Assembly: GCA_009773355.1 (NCBI GenBank)
Contig: WRPG01000078.1
Span: 1-35,395, forward strand
DNA from: Limisphaerales bacterium
GTDB lineage: Bacteria > Verrucomicrobiota > Verrucomicrobiia > Limisphaerales > SXTU01
Direction: 5' to 3'
Length of the DNA stretch: 35,395 bases
Shown here: piece after piece, positions 7,582-15,020 of the stretch
Layout: each line of letters starts with the position of its first letter
How positions within the stretch are numbered: position 1 is the first letter of the stretch
Program-made: the position numbers and the translations under genes
The notes under the pieces: generated by a model
The model's database searches: none
The model's input: only the letters and a program-made list of their open reading frames with translations
What the model was told of the DNA's origin: nothing

Positions 7582-8550
7582 ATGCAGCCCGCCTCTGTTT
7601 CGACCCGCCGCGATTTTCTCGCCGCCTCCCTCGCCGCTGGTGCCGGCCTTCCCTTCGCAACTTCCGCTGTCGCCGCGCCCGCTCCCGCGCGGAAGCAGCC
7701 TATCCAACTCGCCGTCTCCTCCTATTCCTACTGGCACTTCCGCACCGCGAAGGTGTCCATCGAGACCGTCATCGAGAAGACTGCTGCGCTGGGCGTGCCG
7801 GGCGTGGACATCCTCCATCGGCAAATGGACATCCCAGAGAAGGAGCCGCTCACGGCCGCGCATCGCAGTTACCTGCAAAAGCTGAAGCGCCACGCCTTCC
7901 GCAACGGCGTGAGCCTCGTCTGCCTTTCCATCCACCAGGACTTTGTGGACCCCAGCGCGGACTACCGGCGCACGCAGGTTGAGCACACGCTCAAGTGCAT
8001 CGAAATCGCGGCCGCGCTCGGCGTCCCGTGCATCCGGCTGAACTCCGGGCGGTGGAACACCATCGCGTCCTTCGACGACCTGATGAAGGCGCGCGGCGAG
8101 GAACCCATCCTGCCCGGCCACACGGAGAACGAAGGCTTCAAATGGTGCCAGGACTGCATCGAGCAATGCCTGCCGCGCGCCGCCGAACTGGGCGTGGTGC
8201 TCGCGTTGGAAAACCACTGGGGCCTCACGCGCACGCCGGCGGGCCTGCTGCGCCTGCTCAACAGCGTGCAATCGCCGTGGCTCGGTGGGTTGATGGACAC
8301 GGGGAATTTCCTCGAAGACCCCTACGAAAAGCTCGCCGCCATCGCGCCAAAGACGGTCTTCGTGCAGGCCAAGACCTACTTCGGCGGCGGTGAGTGGTAT
8401 TCGCTCGACCTCGACTACGGGCGCATCGCGAAGATTCTGGCGGCGGCGAACTACACCGGCTGGGTCTCGCTGGAAATGGAAGGCAAGGAACCGGCCGACA
8501 CCGCCGTGCCCAAGAGCATCGAAGTGCTGCGGAAGGCGTTCGGCGCGTGA
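7582..8550 (+). CDS. Sugar phosphate isomerase/epimerase family protein (xylose isomerase-like TIM barrel), Tat signal
   Basis: A 322-residue protein of the AP-endonuclease-2/xylose-isomerase-like TIM-barrel family. The N-terminus carries a twin-arginine signal (STRRDFLAASLAAG at about 7-20), so it is probably exported folded. Barrel features include QLAVSSYSYWHF, VPCIRLNSG, the metal-ligand type glutamate in VVLALENHWG, the aspartate in GGLMDTGNF, and a terminal VSLEMEG. ATG 7582 is chosen because it places the Tat motif at the N-terminus. Such exported isomerase-like proteins are very common in PVC genomes and are thought to act on sugars or inositols; the actual substrate cannot be read here. 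A palindromic repeat begins at its stop codon. The next gene, on the other strand, is an inositol-phosphatase family member. Confidence 0.9.
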   Translation: MQPASVSTRRDFLAASLAAGAGLPFATSAVAAPAPARKQPIQLAVSSYSYWHFRTAKVSIETVIEKTAALGVPGVDILHRQMDIPEKEPLTAAHRSYLQKLKRHAFRNGVSLVCLSIHQDFVDPSADYRRTQVEHTLKCIEIAAALGVPCIRLNSGRWNTIASFDDLMKARGEEPILPGHTENEGFKWCQDCIEQCLPRAAELGVVLALENHWGLTRTPAGLLRLLNSVQSPWLGGLMDTGNFLEDPYEKLAAIAPKTVFVQAKTYFGGGEWYSLDLDYGRIAKILAAANYTGWVSLEMEGKEPADTAVPKSIEVLRKAFGA

Positions 8551-8625
8551 GCGCGGACACTCTTGTCCGCTATGCGTGGGGCCGCACGCTCAGGCCGAAC
8601 TCGGGGACAAGAGTGTCCCCGCTAC
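8549..8625. repeat. Palindromic repeat, GCGGACACTCTTGTCCGC type
   Basis: The left half (8549-8570, itself containing GGACA/TGTCC) and right half (8603-8625, GGGGACAAGAGTGTCCCC) are each palindromic and are inverted copies of one another. The element spans the gap between two convergent genes and holds the last bases of both: the isomerase stop (8548-8550) and the inositol-phosphatase stop (8622-8624). It could serve as a bidirectional terminator. Confidence 0.85.
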
Positions 8626-9434
8626 GCCGCCGTCAGTTTCTTCCGCAGCTTCCCGTTGCTCACGCAAATCTCGACGGCGTAATCCCCCTCCACCGGCTGC
8701 CACCAAAACTCCCCGCCCGCGCACTCGACGATCAGCCCGCCCGCCGCCACATCCCAGAGCCGCACGCCGTTCTCGATGTAGGCGTCCAGCCGGCCGTTTG
8801 CCGTCCACGTCATCGAGAGCGCCGCCGCGCCGAGCAGCCGCACCTTGCGGACGCGATGCACGAGGCGGTTGAAGACCGGCAGCATGAGCGCCAGCGTCTT
8901 GGTGTATTTCGCGAAGCCCATCGCCACGATGGCTTCGTTGAGCTTCGCGCGGTTGCTCACTTGGATTGGCTTGCCGTTCAGCTTCGCCTTCTGCCCGCGC
9001 ACCGCAGTCCACAGCTCATCGAGGAACGGGTCATACACCACGCCCACGAGCGTCGTGTAGCCGCGCAACGGATCGCCGGGGAACTTGGACTTCGGGTCGC
9101 GCACCTGCAACGCGATGGACACGCACGCGTGCGGGATGCCGTAAGTGAAGTTCACCGTGCCATCAATCGGGTCCACCACCCAGCGCGCGGCGGACGCCGG
9201 GTCGCCGAGAATGCCTTCCTCACCAAGAATCGCGATGGTGGGAAAAGCCTTTCGCAGCGCGCGCTCGATGAGCTTCTGGCAGCGCACGTCCAGCTCCAGC
9301 TTGATGTCGTGCTGGGTGGCCTCGTTGACGCGCTTGGTCAGCGCAAGGTTCTGCCGCATCAGCTTCCCGGCGGCGCGGGCGGCCTGGGTGGCGACGGACA
9401 AGGCGCGCATCTCGGAGCGTAGATTTCGTTCCAT
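8622..9434 (-). CDS. Inositol monophosphatase family protein
   Basis: A 270-residue member of the Mg-dependent inositol monophosphatase/CysQ/FBPase-like superfamily. The signature residues are intact: GEE at 71-73, WVVDPIDGTVNF with DPIDG at 88-92, and WDVAAGGLIVECAGG with the metal-binding Asp at about 228. The length is normal for the family (about 260-270). It is cytoplasmic, with no signal peptide. It hydrolyses a phosphomonoester; inositol phosphate, histidinol phosphate or 3'-phosphoadenosine 5'-phosphate are the family's usual substrates, and the sequence alone does not choose among them. It converges with the isomerase-like gene across a palindromic repeat and diverges from the ATP-grasp-like gene across another. 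Confidence 0.93.
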   Translation of the reverse strand: MERNLRSEMRALSVATQAARAAGKLMRQNLALTKRVNEATQHDIKLELDVRCQKLIERALRKAFPTIAILGEEGILGDPASAARWVVDPIDGTVNFTYGIPHACVSIALQVRDPKSKFPGDPLRGYTTLVGVVYDPFLDELWTAVRGQKAKLNGKPIQVSNRAKLNEAIVAMGFAKYTKTLALMLPVFNRLVHRVRKVRLLGAAALSMTWTANGRLDAYIENGVRLWDVAAGGLIVECAGGEFWWQPVEGDYAVEICVSNGKLRKKLTAA

Positions 9435-9484
9435 GCGCGGAGCCTAGCCACGATTGCCGAGCAGGGGAAGCAACGGAACACAGC

Positions 9485-9591
9485 GGAGCGCGGGACTCCG
9501 GTCCGCAGCGGCCACCTCAGCCCGGGAGCGCTGCGACAACTCGAATGCCACACCGCGCCAGTTGCCGCTGCGGCCCGGAGGGCCGCGCTCC
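9485..9591. repeat. Palindromic repeat, family D (GGAGCGCGGGACTCCGG type), copy 1
   Basis: Arms of 28 bases at 9485-9512 and 9564-9591 pair with a few mismatches. The second copy is at 11824-11933. It occupies most of the divergent intergenic region between the inositol-phosphatase and ATP-grasp-like genes, where promoters would be expected. Confidence 0.88.
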
Positions 9592-9662
9592 GGCTGCGAT
9601 GCCTCCGCGCAACGGGGTTGGCTTCGCCGCCCGATGCGTGTTCAATCCGCCGAGCAACGAAC

Positions 9663-11042
9663 GTGAACCTCACTGACACTTCCAGCCCAGCCGACCGCGC
9701 GCGGCACCTCCGCGACGCGCTGCCGCCCGGCGGTCTTTTCGCCGACCAGCACTGGCGCATCTCCCCGGCCCCGTTCGCCCTCGGACCGGAGCTGGCGAAG
9801 GAGCTCGATTCGCTCGGGCGCGTGCTGCTCCAGTTCTATCGCGCGGTCAACCTGCTCTACCGCAGGAGCGTCGAGGGCAGGCAGCCCGAGTGGATTGCGC
9901 GCTGGCTGGATCAAGGCAAGCCCGCGTGGCTCGTGGAACTTCAGCGGCACCCGGCGCTCAAGAACGAGCTGCCCCGCGTCATCCGCCCGGACATTCTGCT
10001 GACGGAGGGCGGCTTCAGCATCACGGAGCTGGACAGCGTGCCCGGCGGCATCGGGCTGACGGCGTGGCTGAATCAGACCTACGATTCCGTGTTGCGTGCT
10101 GCGTGTTCCGTGTCGTCACCGGACGCACAACACGCAGCACGCAACACGCAACACGCCATCGGCGGCGCGGACGGGATGCTCAAAGGCTTCGCCTCCCTCT
10201 TCGGCGATGCGCAGCAAGTCCACATCGTCGTCTCGGAGGAGTCGGGCAGCTATCGCCCGGAGATGGAATGGCTGGCGGGGCAGGTTTCAGGTTCAAGGTT
10301 CCAGGTTCAAAGTTCGGAGTTTTCCCACCCCGCCCCCGGCGACGCCGTGTATCGCTTCTTCGAGCTGTTCGACGTGGCGAACGTGCCGGGGGCGCGGCGG
10401 CTCTTCGAACTGGCGATGGAGCAGCAAATCCGCCTCACGCCGCCGCCGCGACCGGTCTTCGAGGAGAAGCTCATCTTCGCGCTGCTGTGGAACCGCAACC
10501 TGCGCGGCTTCTGGCGGCAGGAGCTGGGCGAAGGCTTCCTGCACCGGCTGCAAAAGGCCGTGCCCTACACCTGGGTCGTGGACCCGACGCCGCTGCCGCC
10601 GCACGCGGCCATCCCCGAACTGAACCTCACGGACTGGCGGCAGCTCATGGCGCTCTCGCAACGCGAGCGCGAGCTGATCCTGAAAGTGTCCGGCTACTCC
10701 GAGGAGGCGTGGGGGGCGCGCGGAGTTTATTACGGCAGCGACCTCTCGACGGCGGAGTGGAGCGTGGCGGTGGAGAAGGCGCTGCGCGAGTTCGAGCGCA
10801 CGCCCTACGTGCTTCAGCGCTACCATAAACCCCGCCTCGTCGAGTCGCATTGGTTCGACTTCGAGCGCAACCAGCTCGTGCTGATGCTGGGCCGCGTGCG
10901 GCTGTGCCCCTACTACTTCGTCGGCGGTGAGGGCGACGCCGCGCGCGCGAACCTCGGCGGCGTGCTGGCGACCATCTGCCCGGCGGACAAGAAGATCATC
11001 CACGGGATGAAGGATGCCATCCTAGCGCCCTGCGCGGCATGA
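9663..11042 (+). CDS. ATP-grasp-like protein of unknown function, with repeat DNA in frame
   Basis: A protein of about 459 residues. RVIRPDILLTEGGFSITELD (about 105-124) and the C-terminal GARGVYYGSDLSTAEW ... YVLQRYHKP resemble a circularly permuted ATP-grasp (glutathionylspermidine-synthase/amino-acid-ligase type) fold, so it may ligate a carboxylate to an amine. This is a fold-level guess. GTG 9663 is the first plausible start; TTG 9618 is also in frame and there is no clear ribosome site. The reading frame contains two stretches that do not look like protein: residues about 143-165, from a palindromic DNA element, and about 207-221 (VSGSRFQVQSSEF), from a GGTTCAAGGTT-type direct repeat. 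Both keep the frame open. They may be tolerated surface-loop insertions. Confidence 0.7.
   Translation: MNLTDTSSPADRARHLRDALPPGGLFADQHWRISPAPFALGPELAKELDSLGRVLLQFYRAVNLLYRRSVEGRQPEWIARWLDQGKPAWLVELQRHPALKNELPRVIRPDILLTEGGFSITELDSVPGGIGLTAWLNQTYDSVLRAACSVSSPDAQHAARNTQHAIGGADGMLKGFASLFGDAQQVHIVVSEESGSYRPEMEWLAGQVSGSRFQVQSSEFSHPAPGDAVYRFFELFDVANVPGARRLFELAMEQQIRLTPPPRPVFEEKLIFALLWNRNLRGFWRQELGEGFLHRLQKAVPYTWVVDPTPLPPHAAIPELNLTDWRQLMALSQRERELILKVSGYSEEAWGARGVYYGSDLSTAEWSVAVEKALREFERTPYVLQRYHKPRLVESHWFDFERNQLVLMLGRVRLCPYYFVGGEGDAARANLGGVLATICPADKKIIHGMKDAILAPCAA
10088..10148. repeat. Palindromic repeat inside a coding sequence
   Basis: Perfect 17-base inverted arms, 10091-10107 and 10129-10145, are rich in GTTGCGTGCTGCGTGTT. 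They lie within the ATP-grasp-like gene, translated as a low-complexity stretch (RAACSVSSPDAQHAARNTQHA), without breaking the frame. Confidence 0.9.
10283..10316. repeat. Short direct repeat of AGGTTCAA type inside a coding sequence
   Basis: Iterated units AGGTTTC, AGGTTCAAGGTTCC and AGGTTCAAAGTTC form a simple-sequence tract about 135 bases downstream of the palindrome in the same gene. It too is read through in frame. Confidence 0.75.
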
Positions 11043-11045
11043 AGT

Positions 11046-11122
11046 GGAGCGCGGCTGTGCGCGTAGCGTCAGCCGCAGCAGGCCGTGAGTCCTGCGGCTG
11101 GTCTTCGACACAGCCGCGCTCC
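11046..11122. repeat. Palindromic repeat, GGAGCGCGGCTGTG type
   Basis: Perfect 14-base outer arms (11046-11059 and 11109-11122) enclose a second hairpin made of CAGCCGCAG and CTGCGGCTG. The element begins 3 bases after the ATP-grasp-like stop codon and precedes marC. It may form a cruciform or a terminator-like RNA fold. Confidence 0.88.
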
Positions 11123-11135
11123 GGCCGCAAACAGA

Positions 11136-11170
11136 TTCGACATTCCCCCTTCGCCATTCGACATTCCCCC
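11136..11170. repeat. Direct repeat of TTCGACATTCCCCC upstream of the MarC gene
   Basis: Two near-identical copies of (A)TTCGACATTCCCCC start at about 11136 and 11157, separated by a short TTCGCCA spacer. They end at the GTG start of the MarC gene, so they occupy its 5' leader. No Shine-Dalgarno sequence is left there. Confidence 0.7.
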
Positions 11171-11171
11171 C

Positions 11172-11801
11172 GTGAGCCTCCTCGCCTTCACCATCATGGC
11201 GTTCAGCTCGATGTTCGTCATCGTGGACCCCATCGCGAGCATCCCGGCGTTCCTCGCCATGACCGCGCGCGACACGCCGGAGCAGCGCATCAAGATGGCG
11301 CGGCTCGCGTGCCTCGTCGCGGCCGGCGTGCTGCTCACCTTCGCCGTGGTGGGCAAGTGGATCTTCCAATACCTCGGCATCACCCTGCCGGCGTTTCAGA
11401 TGGCGGCGAGCCTCGTGCTGCTGCTCGTGGCGCTGGACATGATCCGCGCGCAACGCTCCCGCGTGCAGGAGACCACCGAGGAGACCATCGCCGGCACGGA
11501 GAAGGAGGACATCGCCATCACCCCGCTCGCCATCCCGATGCTCGCGGGGCCGGGCGCGATCTCCACCGCCGTCCTCCTCCACAACCAGGCGCAGGGGATC
11601 GAGCAAAACATCGCCCTCTACCTCTGCATCGTCGCCGTGTGCTCGGTGAGCTATTACATCCTGCGCCTCAGCTCGAAGGGCGTGCAATGGCTCAGTCCCA
11701 TCGCCCTGAAGATCACCATCCGCGTGATGGGCCTGCTGCTGGCGGCGCTGGCCTTCCAGTTCCTCATCAACGCCATCAACGAGCTGCGCAAGGCCGGCTG
11801 A
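11172..11801 (+). CDS. MarC family integral membrane protein
   Basis: A 209-residue MarC/YchE-type protein with about six hydrophobic helices, located in the inner membrane. The two family signature regions are present: the N-terminal FVIVDPIASIPAFLAMT and the central PLAIPMLAGPGAISTAV. The length matches the family (200-215). The MarC family is old and widespread, but no transport substrate is established; the multidrug-resistance role first proposed for E. coli marC was not upheld. The start is taken at GTG 11172 because the hydrophobic first helix begins there and the upstream frame is repeat DNA. It may share a transcript with the ATP-grasp-like gene upstream, with a hairpin element between them. 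Confidence 0.9.
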   Translation: MSLLAFTIMAFSSMFVIVDPIASIPAFLAMTARDTPEQRIKMARLACLVAAGVLLTFAVVGKWIFQYLGITLPAFQMAASLVLLLVALDMIRAQRSRVQETTEETIAGTEKEDIAITPLAIPMLAGPGAISTAVLLHNQAQGIEQNIALYLCIVAVCSVSYYILRLSSKGVQWLSPIALKITIRVMGLLLAALAFQFLINAINELRKAG

Positions 11802-11823
11802 CCGTCCCTCCGGCAAGGCTGGT

Positions 11824-11933
11824 GGAGCGCGGGACTCCGGGCCGCAGCGGCAGCTTGCGCCAGCCACCGTGCGGATATCCGCAGCGCCCCCGGTTGATGA
11901 AGGTGGCCGCTGCGGGCGGGACGCCCGCGCTCC
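11824..11933. repeat. Palindromic repeat, family D, copy 2
   Basis: Arms at 11824-11851 and 11906-11933 match those of the element at 9485-9591 closely (GGAGCGCGGGACTCCGG at the left end). The loop differs in sequence. It starts 22 bases after the MarC stop codon. Confidence 0.88.
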
Positions 11934-11986
11934 GGTTCATGGGTGGCCGCCTCGGCCTGAAAGCCGCGATTTCAGCCCCTGAACTT

Positions 11987-12058
11987 GGTAGGGCCGCGCT
12001 GCTGCGCGGCCTCGGCTGGCTGAGGTGCATGGTGGCCGACCAGCAGGTCGGCCCTACC
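11987..12058. repeat. Palindromic repeat, family E (GGTAGGGCCG type), copy 1
   Basis: Outer inverted ends GGTAGGGCCG (11987-11996) and CGGCCCTACC (12049-12058) each continue into a small internal hairpin: GCCGCGCTGCTGCGCGGC on the left and CCGACCAGCAGGTCGG on the right. The whole can fold as a two-armed cruciform. Copy 2 is at 13792-13874. Confidence 0.88.
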
Positions 12059-12334
12059 AGGTCTGGGCCGCTCAAAAACGCCTTGACGCGTCCCGGCCCG
12101 TTTCTTTTACTCCCCCACAAGAGCAATCACCCTGAACGACGCGGGTCATACCGCGTGGAGTGGTGTGGCCATGACGGTGGGACATGGGACAATTCAGCAC
12201 GGCTGCCGGGTCGGCGAGGCATCCTCGCGCCCGGAGGCGAAGGGATGTCCGGTCGCCGCCCATTTTGCCGTCCGTTATCGTCATCCTAGCCCTCCATTCT
12301 CCAAAATCACCCTGACGGCGAGGCATTTTACCAC
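12059..12334. other. Non-coding stretch, nothing recognised
   Basis: No credible gene, hairpin or repeat was found here. Open frames exist on both strands, but their products are Arg/Pro/Ser-rich and look like shadows of GC-rich DNA. The composition is ordinary up to the start of the 21-bp array. Confidence 0.5.
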
Positions 12335-12544
12335 TTCGACGCCTCTCAATGCCTCGTCGCCGGCTCGGAGCACGCCCTCGACCCCAAGCAACGGCTGCTC
12401 GACCTGTCGGAACGATGTCTCGACAGGTCGCAACGCCAGTTCGACGCCTCGAACTGCCCTCTCGACGCCTCAAACCGACCTCTCGACGCCTCGAACTGCC
12501 CTCTCGACCGCTCGGAATGACCCTTCGACCGCTCAGAACGTCGC
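12335..12544. repeat. 21-bp tandem repeat array, ten units
   Basis: Ten consecutive units keep an exact 21-base period, starting at 12335, 12356, 12377, 12398, 12419, 12440, 12461, 12482, 12503 and 12524. Nine of the ten begin with (C/T)TCGAC; the second has GTCGCC. Most carry a second TC(G/A) about nine bases on (CTCGACGCCTCGAACTG). Units 6-9 are nearly identical, and the outer ones are decayed; a fading trace continues to about 12625. Because 21 is divisible by three, each frame reads a heptad. On the minus strand the units read like S-R-G-Q-F-E-A, but no convincing gene start or conserved flanks accompany it. The array ends 217 bases before the FN3 gene start. Confidence 0.93.
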
Positions 12545-12744
12545 GTCGTCGTTGACGACTGACCGCCCTGAGCCGTCGAGCTGGCACTCTGACTTGTCGC
12601 CGGCATTCTCCGGTCCGTCGAGCGGCTGTTCCGAGGCGGCGACCGGCCATCCCTTCATGCCGGCTTGGCATTATGACTGCCCGCTGGCGCTCCCCAAGCA
12701 GACGACCTCCCTTTTACCGCTGTCGGTCAACCAAAACAGTCAAC
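12545..12744. other. Leader region of the FN3 gene
   Basis: The region holds degenerate continuation of the 21-bp units (scattered GTCGAGC motifs to about 12625), then ordinary sequence. From about 12720 it becomes A-rich (CAACCAAAACAGTCAACAG), in contrast to the surrounding GC, and probably contains the promoter and untranslated leader of the gene at 12762. I could not assign -35 and -10 boxes with confidence. Confidence 0.4.
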
Positions 12745-12752
12745 AGAAAGGA
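12745..12752 (+). promoter_or_regulatory. Shine-Dalgarno sequence of the FN3 gene
   Basis: AGAAAGGA lies about nine bases before the ATG at 12762. It is the clearest ribosome-binding site in the window, where most genes have none, and it suggests strong translation of the FN3 protein. Confidence 0.7.
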
Positions 12753-12761
12753 TAAATCAGT

Positions 12762-13703
12762 ATGTTCGAGAACTATGTGTTTGAGACCTTGCGTCTCCGT
12801 TACATCAAGGCCGCGATGGATGCCATCGCGGCCTATCGGCCCGACGGGAAGACGCCTGCCGAAGTGCAGGCGATGGTCGCCAACGCCACGTCCCCCACGG
12901 GGCCGCGCGGCGTGTATGAGTCCGCCTACGCCACGCTCCAGCTCGCCCAGGGCGAGTATGACGAGGACATCGCCGAGCTGCACGGCGTCTGCGTGCAGGT
13001 CTATCCCATCATGAAAAGCCGCTACCGCACCGATGCCGGGAGCACCTCCGCCATCAACTCCCTGCCCACGCAGGACGAGACCGGCACCGAGACGTTCACG
13101 CGCGGCAAGGCCATCTCCACGCTGTGGGGCAAGCTGCCCAACCCGCCCGGCTCCGCCACACCCTTCAAGGCGTGGGACACGATGGGCCTGACGGAGTTCA
13201 ACGCGTTCCTCACCGCCATTGAGGGCACCGCCGGCCCGCCCGTGGTGGAGGGCACGCTCGCCGCGAAGGCCAGCGCCGAGTCCGCCTTCCAGGTGGCCGA
13301 GGGCGCGCTGCACAAGGCCGAGCAGGACATGGGGGACTTCGCCACCAACGCGCTCATCCAGGGGCGCGGGCAGTTCCCCGAGGGCACGCCCAACCGCGAG
13401 GTCATTGACGCCATCCCGACCGCGCCCGCCACGCAGCCGCCGGGCCAGGCCGTCATCACGAACGCCAGCTCCCCCGCAGCGGGCGCGGCGCACTTCGACT
13501 ACGACGCGCCGCACAGCACGAGCTGGGACGTGTTCCGCAAGGGGCCGGCGGACGCCGACTTCGTGAAGGTGGCCAATGACGTGATCGTGAAGACCTACGA
13601 CGCGACCGGGCTGCCCGCCGGCGCGTATGACTTCAAGGTCATCGGCCGCAACTCGAAGGGCGACGGCCCCGTCAGCGCCGTGACGACGATCACGGTGGCG
13701 TAA
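12762..13703 (+). CDS. Fibronectin type III domain protein of unknown function
   Basis: A 313-residue protein. Residues about 1-220 look largely helical (FENYVFETLRLRYIKAAMDA; AESAFQVAEGALHKAEQDMG) and match no family I recognise. Residues about 228-313 form one fibronectin-III-like beta-sandwich (TSWDVFRKGPADADFVKVAN ... GLPAGAYDFKVIGRNSKGDG). There is no signal peptide or membrane helix. The ATG is set by a good Shine-Dalgarno sequence, unusual in this window. A 21-bp tandem array lies upstream, a strong GC hairpin downstream, and the integron integrase next. The isolated position between repeat elements suggests an accessory gene. FN3 domains usually bind proteins or glycans; a structural or assembly role is possible. 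Confident as a gene, unsure of function. Confidence 0.85.
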   Translation: MFENYVFETLRLRYIKAAMDAIAAYRPDGKTPAEVQAMVANATSPTGPRGVYESAYATLQLAQGEYDEDIAELHGVCVQVYPIMKSRYRTDAGSTSAINSLPTQDETGTETFTRGKAISTLWGKLPNPPGSATPFKAWDTMGLTEFNAFLTAIEGTAGPPVVEGTLAAKASAESAFQVAEGALHKAEQDMGDFATNALIQGRGQFPEGTPNREVIDAIPTAPATQPPGQAVITNASSPAAGAAHFDYDAPHSTSWDVFRKGPADADFVKVANDVIVKTYDATGLPAGAYDFKVIGRNSKGDGPVSAVTTITVA

Positions 13704-13737
13704 GACAGAAGAGCACCAAACAAACCGCCGACCAGCC

Positions 13738-13767
13738 GGGGCGCGCGCGGGCAACTGCGCGCGCCCC
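13738..13767 (+). terminator. Strong GC hairpin after the FN3 gene
   Basis: GGGGCGCGCGC (13738-13748) pairs perfectly with GCGCGCGCCCC (13757-13767) around an 8-base loop, 35 bases after the FN3 stop. The following sequence (ATACTTTCC) is only weakly T-rich, so it is a probable rather than a textbook intrinsic terminator. Confidence 0.55.
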
Positions 13768-13791
13768 ATACTTTCCTGAAACCGGAATCAA

Positions 13792-13874
13792 GGTAGGGCC
13801 GCGTTGCTGCGCGGCCTCGTGCCGACCAATGGCTCTGAATGGATTTACGAGGACGAGCACAACTCGTCCCTACC
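13792..13874. repeat. Palindromic repeat, family E, copy 2
   Basis: The left end shares GGTAGGGCCGCG(T/C)TGCTGCGCGGCCTCG with the copy at 11987, differing at one base in that stretch. The right end is GGGA-type: ACTCGTCCCTACC (13862-13874), preceded by GAGGACGAG. It lies 11 bases past the end of the integrase gene. Confidence 0.82.
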
Positions 13875-13885
13875 GGGCAACAGCC

Positions 13886-14884
13886 TTACCCATCCAGCGG
13901 ACTGCGCACGCCGAGACCGGGCCGCTGCATGACATGCGTGTAGATTTGCGTCGTCGTCACGTCCTTGTGCCCCAGCAAGTCCTGCACGGTGCGGATGTCG
14001 CAACCATTCTCCAACAAGTGTGTGGCGAAGGAATGGCGGAACGTGTGCGGCGTCACTGGTTTGCTCAGGCGTGCCAAGACTGCCGCCGCCTTGACGGCCC
14101 GCTGGAGATTCACCTCATGCAGATGATGCCGGCAGGGCAGGCCCGTCGCCCGTTCCGTGATGCGGGAGGGCGCGGGGAAGATGAACTGCCAGCCCCATTC
14201 CTTCGCCGCGTTGGGATATTTGCGCGCCAGCGCGTGTGGCAACGACACCCGGCCAAACCCGGCCCGCAAATCCTGCTCGTGTTGCGCCCGCCCACGCTCC
14301 AAATGCTGCTGCAACGCCGCCGTGAGACTCTCCGGCAGCATCGTCATCCGGTCTTTGGCTCCCTTGCCGTCATGCACCACAATCTCGCCCCGCCCGAAGT
14401 CCACGTCCTTCACGCGCAACCGCAGGCACTCCAGCAGCCGCAGGCCGGTGCCATACAACAACCGGCAGGCGAGCTGATGCTCCGGGGCCACCGCCGCGAG
14501 CACCCGGCGCACCTCCTCCTTCGTCAGCACGGTGGGCAGTTTCGGGCCACGCTTGGGCCGCTCAATCCGCCCGATGGCTCCCAACTCCATATGCAGCACC
14601 TCGCGATACAGGAACACGATGGCATTGAGCGCCTGATTCTGCGTCGCTGGCGCGACATCCCGGTCTGTCGCCAGATGCGAAAGGTAAGCCTGCACCTCCG
14701 CCGCGCCCATCTCCCGAGGGTGCCGCTTCTGATGGAAGAAGATGAAGCCCCGAATCCAGTGCCAATAGGCCGACTCCGTGCGATGCGAGAAGTGCTTGAA
14801 CCGCATGACCTCCCCCATCTGCTCCCGCAGCTTCAACTTCGGGTTGGGGATGAACTTCTCCAGCGGTTTGAGCGGGGCATTCAC
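13886..14884 (-). CDS. intI: Integron integrase (IntI-type tyrosine recombinase)
   Basis: A tyrosine recombinase of the integron-integrase clade. From GTG 14884 it is 332 residues, close to typical IntI length; ATG 14971 would add 29 residues that are not IntI-like. Using the longer numbering, catalytic residues are Arg178 (GTGLR), His309 and Arg312 ([14 protein letters not shown]), His335 (LLGHKD) and Tyr344 (TQIYTHV). The IntI-specific insert is present between the conserved patches: [17 protein letters not shown] at 251-267. The C-terminus [16 protein letters not shown] is also IntI-like. It recombines single-stranded folded attC sites with attI, capturing or excising gene cassettes. The gene points away from the attI and cassette at 15014-15344, the standard integron layout. 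All catalytic residues are intact, so it could be active. Confidence 0.93.
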   Translation of the reverse strand: MNAPLKPLEKFIPNPKLKLREQMGEVMRFKHFSHRTESAYWHWIRGFIFFHQKRHPREMGAAEVQAYLSHLATDRDVAPATQNQALNAIVFLYREVLHMELGAIGRIERPKRGPKLPTVLTKEEVRRVLAAVAPEHQLACRLLYGTGLRLLECLRLRVKDVDFGRGEIVVHDGKGAKDRMTMLPESLTAALQQHLERGRAQHEQDLRAGFGRVSLPHALARKYPNAAKEWGWQFIFPAPSRITERATGLPCRHHLHEVNLQRAVKAAAVLARLSKPVTPHTFRHSFATHLLENGCDIRTVQDLLGHKDVTTTQIYTHVMQRPGLGVRSPLDG

Positions 14885-15007
14885 AGTTGCTTTCCCCGAT
14901 TCAATAACGAACCGGCGAATTGCACAAGGAGCCTGCTGGACAAGGTGTTGCCGAAGATTTAACCTCCGCACCGATGACCCTGATTAACGACAATCCAGTC
15001 GCTCAAT

Positions 15008-15020
15008 CATAATGTTAGGC
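15008..15020 (+). other. Putative attI core site
   Basis: GTTAGGC at 15014-15020 fits the GTTRRRY core consensus and stands about 130 bases from the integrase GTG start, on the correct side. Cleavage would fall between G15014 and T15015. No attC-like hairpin arm precedes it, so it is the attI/first-cassette junction rather than the end of another cassette. The accessory integrase-binding repeats of attI could not be identified. Confidence 0.7.

Noticed and set aside
12335-12544. CRISPR array or diversity-generating retroelement template
   Set aside because: Units are contiguous 21-mers with no spacers, and there is no cas or reverse transcriptase gene in the window.
12165-12755. 196-codon plus-strand frame through the 21-bp array
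   Set aside because: The Ser/Thr/Pro-rich product follows directly from the tandem repeat; no ribosome site, and its composition changes abruptly at the array edges.
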